A stretch of 64,000 bases of DNA from Phragmites australis. Taxonomy: Eukaryota > Streptophyta > Magnoliopsida > Poales > Poaceae. The stretch covers positions 4,432,001 through 4,496,000 of the forward strand of contig NC_084940.1 in assembly GCF_958298935.1 (NCBI RefSeq). Direction: 5' to 3'. Of the stretch, positions 59,122 through 64,000 are shown piece after piece (position 1 is the stretch's first letter; the number at the start of each line of letters is the position of its first letter). A program made the position numbers and the translations under genes. The notes beneath the pieces are model-generated. The model saw only the letters and a list, made by a program, of their open reading frames with translations. It had not been told where the DNA came from and ran no database searches.

Positions 59122-60248
59122 TTGCTGCCCTTATGGAGCCCAACCTGGTAAATTTTGTACATATCCTAGTTAGTGACATCCTACTATCTCATTGAATTTG
59201 TTACTAGAGCTCTAAGGTAATAGGTTGTCTTGGTTTCTTTTTTATGTACGTCAATTTAGTGTTCTGAGCCATATAACCTAATGTAGGTGAAATTGGCGGA
59301 ATTGGTATAAAGCAGGTTCCTTTTATTCCCTCCTTTGTTTATTGGCCAGGACATTTTCCGTTTTCTTTTTCTTTTTATTTCTAATGAGGTGGAATGGGCC
59401 CAGTGTGATCCTGTGTAGCAGCATTGTGCTGACATGCTCCGGCTACCAGTGAACGGCTGAATCCCATGTCAATACAGGTCATTGCAATGGCTTGTTGCCG
59501 TTTGGAGTTTGGAAGCTGCTGGTGAGTTATTGATCCTCTGTTGGGTAATGCCTGGTATATGAAATGCTGAGTCAGAATTTTTATCCTCTGTTGGGTAATG
59601 CCTGGTATATGAAATGCTGAGTCAGAATTATTTTCTTCTGTTGGGTCATTGCAATGGCTTTGCCTTGTGCTTGGAAGGAAATTTGCCCATGGGTAATGCC
59701 TGGTGGGGGGGGGGGTTGTGAGTGGAAGCAAATTCTATAGGATGATGTTTAGAAAGATTTTCGTTAGACTCATTCATGTTATTCATTCTGTGATATAATG
59801 ACTAGACTGAGAAGGAGAGAGGAGTGGACACGTGTTATTATAGGAGGTATGGGTAATACTAGTCATTGCTTTTTTCTGTTTTATGAAACTGGAATTTTTT
59901 TTGTCAATTCACAATCTTGCAGCTGTAATCCGCAAGTTTCAGCTAATTCCTAGCCACGTTTTGCTCGAGGAAGTTCATACCGATTACCAGCAGACGTTTG
60001 CTGAGAAATGGCTTAGCCCTCTGGGTTCTTCAAGACCTAAAGCTGCCCAGCGCTTGGTATATGAAATGCTGAGTCAGAATTTTTATCTTCTGAATCAGAA
60101 ATATGTGTATGTTTTATGGAACCGGATGCCTAGTCGAGTGACGAGTCGGTATTTGAGCCAGATTCTTCAGCAAACGCACGTTGTGTTCCTGACACCTAAA
60201 GTAACCGATGGAGCGTTAGCTGAGTGCCGATGGAGTGACAACGGGTGA
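59122..60248 (+). other. UPL5 3' region, possible spliced 3' UTR, with an unrecognised 121-codon frame
   Basis: Shortly after the UPL5 stop, CCCAACCTG is followed by a good donor (GTAAATTTTG, 59150). At 59925 an acceptor (CAATCTTGCAG) leads into GC-richer, exon-like sequence, so a 3' UTR intron is plausible. An open frame over this segment (59883-60248) includes AVIRKFQLIPSHVLLEEVHT and LSQILQQTHVVFLTPKV; I recognise no domain in it. It may be chance coding in a UTR or a gene fragment. Short duplications fill 59470-59700. Confidence 0.4.
59533..59632 (+). repeat. Tandem 50-bp repeat with a third copy 0.5 kb away
   Basis: ATCCTCTGTTGGGTAATGCC starts at 59533 and 59583. Each unit includes TGGTATATGAAATGCTGAGT, which occurs again at 60055-60090 inside the exon-like segment. 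GGTCATTGCAATGGCTT also occurs twice (59479 and 59645). Confidence 0.9.
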
Positions 60249-61163
60249 TCAGGCCTTCAGGGAAACACACTACTGTGATGAAACATCATGTTCCCAGTGA
60301 ATTGCTATCGGCTGTGCCAGGCTAACTCAAGAATCCCGGGAACTGCAACGGCGGTGCCGCCAGTGTACCAGCCCCCTAGCAGGTATTGGCAACGCATCCT
60401 CCGAAAGTCGTAAGCGCTCGATGAACGCCATTGACAAAACAAGCTCACGGCTGACAGCTCAAATGAGCGTCCCTTCGGAGACGATGCACGTACGGGTCGA
60501 GTCGGAGGAGGACACGGCATGCCGGAGTGGTCGAATGTTTGCAGGCCCGTGCTGCAGCTATAGGCGGACTCGGTGTTCACAATCTGAGCCTGCCAAACTG
60601 AGCAAGTGCTCCAGTGCTTAGCTACGAGGTATTAATTAAAATTAAAACCTTAACTCTTATATCTGTTTATGTACCTTCAGATTAAATAGAAATTCAGTTT
60701 GTTCTGACAAATAAACTAACCAAATATTTTAAAAATATATGACTCCGTTTAGATTACGTATCTGAAGATCTAATCTTAAGGCGCTCGATTAACAATCAGC
60801 TCAAGATCATCATATCACGCGGTACAGTGGCTTAACCAAAACGATAACACAAACATTAACACTCGTACATGAGAACACGGACCACACAAAACACAATCCG
60901 GAACGGCAGGCATGAGGCACTGCGCACTGACACTGGGCCCCACAGCCCGTGACACACTTTATTTAGCCCACGTCACTCCACTCCCCGCACCCGACAGCCC
61001 CAAACAACAGCTACTGCAAGGTACACCACATCACCAGTAACCGTAGCACTAAACAGCAAGCCGGTGCCACGTACGTACGCACACGACTGCCACCGCCGTG
61101 CCACGCTGCCACGGCACGGGGCAGGCGACGCTGAGACATCTCCCTGGGCGCTCGGGCTCGGCC
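60249..61163. other. No gene recognised; intergenic DNA between converging genes
   Basis: UPL5 ends on the plus strand to the left, and the acidic-protein gene reads toward it from the right. No coding domain is seen. The segment 60900-61163 is probably the 3' UTR of the acidic-protein gene. Confidence 0.45.
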
Positions 61164-61831
61164 TCACTCGCTGGCCTTCTCGGCCTCCGCGGCGGCCGGC
61201 TCGGCCGCGGGCTCAGCGGCGGGTGCCTCCTCCGGCGCCGGTGCCTCGACAGCATCAGCGGCAGGAGCAGCGGCCTCTGGCGCGGCGTCTGCTGGCTCTG
61301 GCTCGGCAGCGGCAGGCGAGGCTGCCTCCTCCTTCACCTCCTCAGTGGCCACCGGCTCTGCCTCGGCCTCTTTTGGTGCCTCAGCCTCAGCCGCGGCTGG
61401 CTCGGTCTCGGCAACGGCTGCCTCGGGCTCCGCTTCGGCAGCGGCTGGCTCCGGCTCCTTGGGCGCCTCGGTCTCGGCGGGGGGCGCCTCCTCGGCCACG
61501 GCCTCAGCCGGCGCGGGGGTCTCCTCCTTGGGTGCCTCCTCGGCCACCACCGCCGGCGTCGCGGTCTCCACCACGGGCGCCTCCTCGGTCACCACGGCGG
61601 TCGGGGTCTGGACCTGCACGTATGCGCGCGCGACGCGTACAACATATATTAGCAACACACATAATCTTCATCTAGTTGTGCAAAGATGTTTAGGATCGTG
61701 CTCATCAAGATGAGCAGTGAGTGAAATCAATAGCATTCACAAGTACGGCGAATGATCAAAACATAATCAAACTATCAAAACGATCCATGCATATGAGTCA
61801 CAGATGATCGATCTACCTCGGCAGTGGCCAT
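61164..61831 (-). CDS. Small Ala/Glu/Pro-rich acidic protein, two exons
   Basis: Exon 1 (61817-61831) encodes only MATAE; a GT donor follows and the acceptor CGTGCAG opens exon 2 (61164-61613), which starts VQTPTAVVTEEAPVVE. The two join in phase to give 154 codons ending AAEAEKASE. The protein is almost entirely Ala, Glu, Pro and Val in imperfect repeats of EEAP, EAPKE, AAAEAEP and similar. No signal peptide, membrane helix or catalytic motif is visible, so it is probably disordered. Plants have a family of short proteins starting MATVEV with such acidic Ala/Pro/Glu tails, of unknown function; membership is inferred from the start and composition. A strong TATA box supports a real, probably highly expressed gene. 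Repeat number may vary between alleles. Confidence 0.83.
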
Positions 61832-61976
61832 TGGTGATGATCAGGAGGTTAATCTGTATACGAAGAGTGGCTAGTTGGCTAGTTAGAGCTTGCTGGAGCT
61901 AAGACTGAGCTGGAGCGATCGATCAGAGAATGGGATCGAGGTGTGTTTGTGTGCAGCAGTGTGCTGAGACGGGGCC

Positions 61977-61984
61977 TATTTATA
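61977..61984 (-). promoter_or_regulatory. TATA box of the acidic-protein gene
   Basis: The minus strand reads CCTCTATAAATAGGCC, a consensus plant TATA box, about 150 bp upstream of the ATG at 61831. Confidence 0.8.
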
Positions 61985-62039
61985 GAGGCCCCGGAAGGCC
62001 AAAATGGGGAGAACACTCTGCAAAATGAGAGAAAAAAAA

Positions 62040-62617
62040 ATTGACGATCTATAGAAGAGCTGTCGCTCGTATCGTGATCAGGAATCTTGAGAGCTGTACA
62101 TGCACACATGAACATGTCATGCAACCAAAAGGTGGCCGTGACACATGGAAAGGGTCCAAAAGGGGTGGTGTGCACGGCGTCTTGTTTATTTCACTCAATA
62201 TGGCCAGTAAAACTGTGGGAGAGATCGAGCGATCACAGGTTCACAGACCAATTGATCGATCTACCCGCCAGGAAAGGGCCAAGTGAGAGCTGGCCAAATC
62301 TCGCCGTGGCGCGTGTAAGTTTCGTGTGTCGTCGTTGTACGCTATCAAAAAATATCTCACCGTGGCGGCAAATGCCCGCTTGTATTGCCTATGCCGTCCA
62401 AATGGCTTTGAAATTCATGCCGGAGCTCTTATGAAACTCTGGCAATAGTGAGTGAGGCAGGGTTTCACTCTGCCACGAATCTTAAAGTTGTTTCGGTGGC
62501 GAAATGGTACATAGGTGGTCTCACGTTGTAAGAAAAAATTTCACTAGTTCTTACTGATGCATGAGCTATTAAAATTATTTATTTATATTAATATTTGTAT
62601 CAAAATGCTATATGAAA
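62040..62617. other. Upstream region of the acidic-protein gene; no gene seen
   Basis: It contains ordinary mixed-composition DNA. The frames at 62041-62434 show no domain. Some of it is likely to be the promoter of the minus-strand gene. Confidence 0.4.
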
Positions 62618-62736
62618 GCATCTGAGTCTTAGCTCAGTTGGCAGTGACGGAGGGAGCAAGAAGCTTCCGTCTTGAGCCAGCCGCGTTCGAGCCGCGGTGC
62701 TCCCGTGGTATGCACACCCCAACGTTAAAAAAAAAA
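62618..62736 (+). mobile_element. tRNA-derived SINE with target duplication
   Basis: An A-box TAGCTCAGTTGG (62630-62641) and B-box CGTTCGAGCCG (62684-62694) are followed by a short unrelated body and an A10 tail (62727-62736). Imperfect target copies CTATATGAAA (62608-62617) and CTATATAAAA (62739-62748) flank it. The first 80 bases resemble a tRNA, but the acceptor stem does not close, so it is not a tRNA gene. Confidence 0.78.
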
Positions 62737-62748
62737 TACTATATAAAA

Positions 62749-64000
62749 AAATCATAAGATAAATATAATAATCAGTAGATGAATAAATATTAAATAGGAA
62801 AGATGGAGACATATGACCAATATATCCACGTCCCAGGAGCCTTTTGAGCTGTAGGCTTCGTTGTCGTGCTCAGTGCGTGCAGGGCTCCGAGGTGTGCGTC
62901 TCATCGTTCCTGCACGTTCTACGCCGTCCTTGGCATCCGTAGTTAATTGGGTCATTTGATCGACGTCCCCTGCAGCCAAATCAGCGAGAGATTCTGCATC
63001 TTGGATCAAGAGAGGAGATTGATTAGTGTTTTGTTCGTACGAGATTGGAGGCGGCAGCAACAGAGACGGCTGTCGGGTTAGCGTGCAGACAATGCAATTG
63101 GAACCGGTGAATGTGCATCTCAACAGTTGAGAGGAATGCTATGATGTGATTTGGGAATTTATATTAGATCCAGGTAGGTGCATCTATAGCTAGGACTTTT
63201 TGAACGGTAGGCATATGTAGTTTTCGTTTGTTTTTCCGATAATTAAGGGTGTAAGTTTAGGGGCCAATTTGTTGTTGCGGTGCGATATGGGTTTAGATGA
63301 CAAAGCAACGGTTGTAGTGCAGTTGACGAAAAGAAGGCTTAAAAAATCGAGTGCTCCCTTAAACAAATTTTGTTTCCCGTGATAACTAGTCGATGAAATG
63401 ATGAGAATTAGTATTGCATGTCGCACAAGAAGCATGCTAATTAATCTCTGTGGCTTGATATGTTAAGATGAGATATTAGAATTACAACTTTCGATATTAA
63501 AATACTAATAAGATGTCAAGATACCAATAATATATATATAGCTATTTGATAAACATGAGCACCATCATCATGGATTCTTAGAGATACTTCTTGTTTCCAA
63601 GAATTGGAGCCCCTAGGTGCTACAACGAATCTGGAGCATGCTTGGTTTTACGCCTATGAAAACCAAAAATTGCAATAAGGTAGTCAAAGTTGTCCCAAAA
63701 TTGGCCGCTCCGAGTTTGGCGTGCCAAAATTTGGTACGGCTTTCGTGTCATTTAGGTAGAAACCAAACCTATTTCCAACCAGCTAAATCAAAATTGGAAG
63801 TTCATCACCGATAATATATAATCACAGCAAATGGAGACTCTCTATCAACTTTGGAGTTCGTCCTGTTGCGTTAGAGACTAGGCAAGCACCTTCGTCCAAA
63901 AGCTAGCATAGAAATATTCGAGCCGATTGTACTGCACCGCAGGAGTAGTTGTCCGGGGATCAGCTTTGCCTTGCAAAATAATGGAAAAGCCGGGTGAGGA
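62749..64000. other. No gene recognised
   Basis: One 123-codon frame at 62752-63123 (minus) has no recognisable motif and poor coding character. The rest is AT-rich DNA with no element ends that I can support. Confidence 0.4.

Noticed and set aside
59883..60248. A 121-codon plus-strand frame as a separate gene
   Set aside because: No recognisable domain; it lies downstream of UPL5 behind a good splice acceptor and shares duplicated words with the spacer, so a 3' UTR is more likely.
61064..61675. Plus-strand frames rich in Ser/Gly/Leu or Pro/Arg
   Set aside because: They mirror the minus-strand Ala/Glu/Pro repeat protein, which has splice sites and a TATA box.
62618..62700. Possible tRNA gene
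   Set aside because: The promoter boxes fit, but the acceptor stem does not pair and an A tail with target copies follows, so a SINE explains it better.
62752..63123. A 123-codon minus-strand frame
   Set aside because: No domain, no splice or promoter context and unremarkable composition; not supported as a gene.

Overview
The window is plant nuclear DNA, almost certainly from a grass (Poaceae). The evidence is GC-rich first exons beside AT-rich intergenic DNA, canonical GT-AG introns, Ty1/copia elements with initiator-Met-tRNA primer sites, and Stowaway, Tourist, CACTA and Helitron elements. Most of the 64 kb is transposon sequence in several layers. All calls come from reading the sequence; no database search was run.

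Three host genes can be modelled. (1) A complete five-exon pirin gene, minus strand, 9918-11725, 289 codons, with all four cupin metal ligands and a TATA box. (2) A complete three-exon HECT E3 ubiquitin ligase of the UPL5 type, plus strand, 54448-59121, 871 codons, with an N-terminal ubiquitin-like domain and a C-terminal HECT domain (catalytic Cys at about residue 837). (3) A two-exon gene for a small Ala/Glu/Pro-rich acidic protein, minus strand, 61164-61831, 154 codons, with a TATA box. Broken genes include a UDP-glycosyltransferase relic (43940-44610) and an unrecognised multi-exon gene with stops and frameshifts (39376-42122).

Layout. 1-4803: a very long minus-oriented LTR running off the left edge. 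4888-9874: a structurally complete but decayed minus-strand copia element with a perfect 5-bp target duplication, ending about 40 bp past the pirin stop codon. 9918-11840: pirin. 11840-16500: gene-poor DNA. 16514-33200: an older copia-type LTR split by a 15-kb SIRE/Opie-type copia element (17083-32056), which itself carries two LTR insertions, one of which replaced its protease and half its integrase. 33335-39320: copia and LINE relics, a TIR element carrying a PPR-gene fragment, a minisatellite and another LTR-like block. 39376-46060: pseudogenes, a TIR element, duplications and a SINE. 46818-50561: a Helitron with a recognisable 3' hairpin, helicase relic and captured pieces of two host genes (NOC3-like exon and PPR gene). 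52060-54000: CACTA-like, SINE and Tourist elements. 54448-60250: UPL5 and its 3' region. 61164-61990: the acidic-protein gene. The rest has one clear SINE and no recognisable gene.

The host genes do not form a pathway. The most interesting biology is transposon gene capture: two unrelated element types each hold a fragment of a different PPR gene, and the Helitron also holds a NOC3 exon and a near-perfect foldback. I found no sign of a wholly new molecular system.
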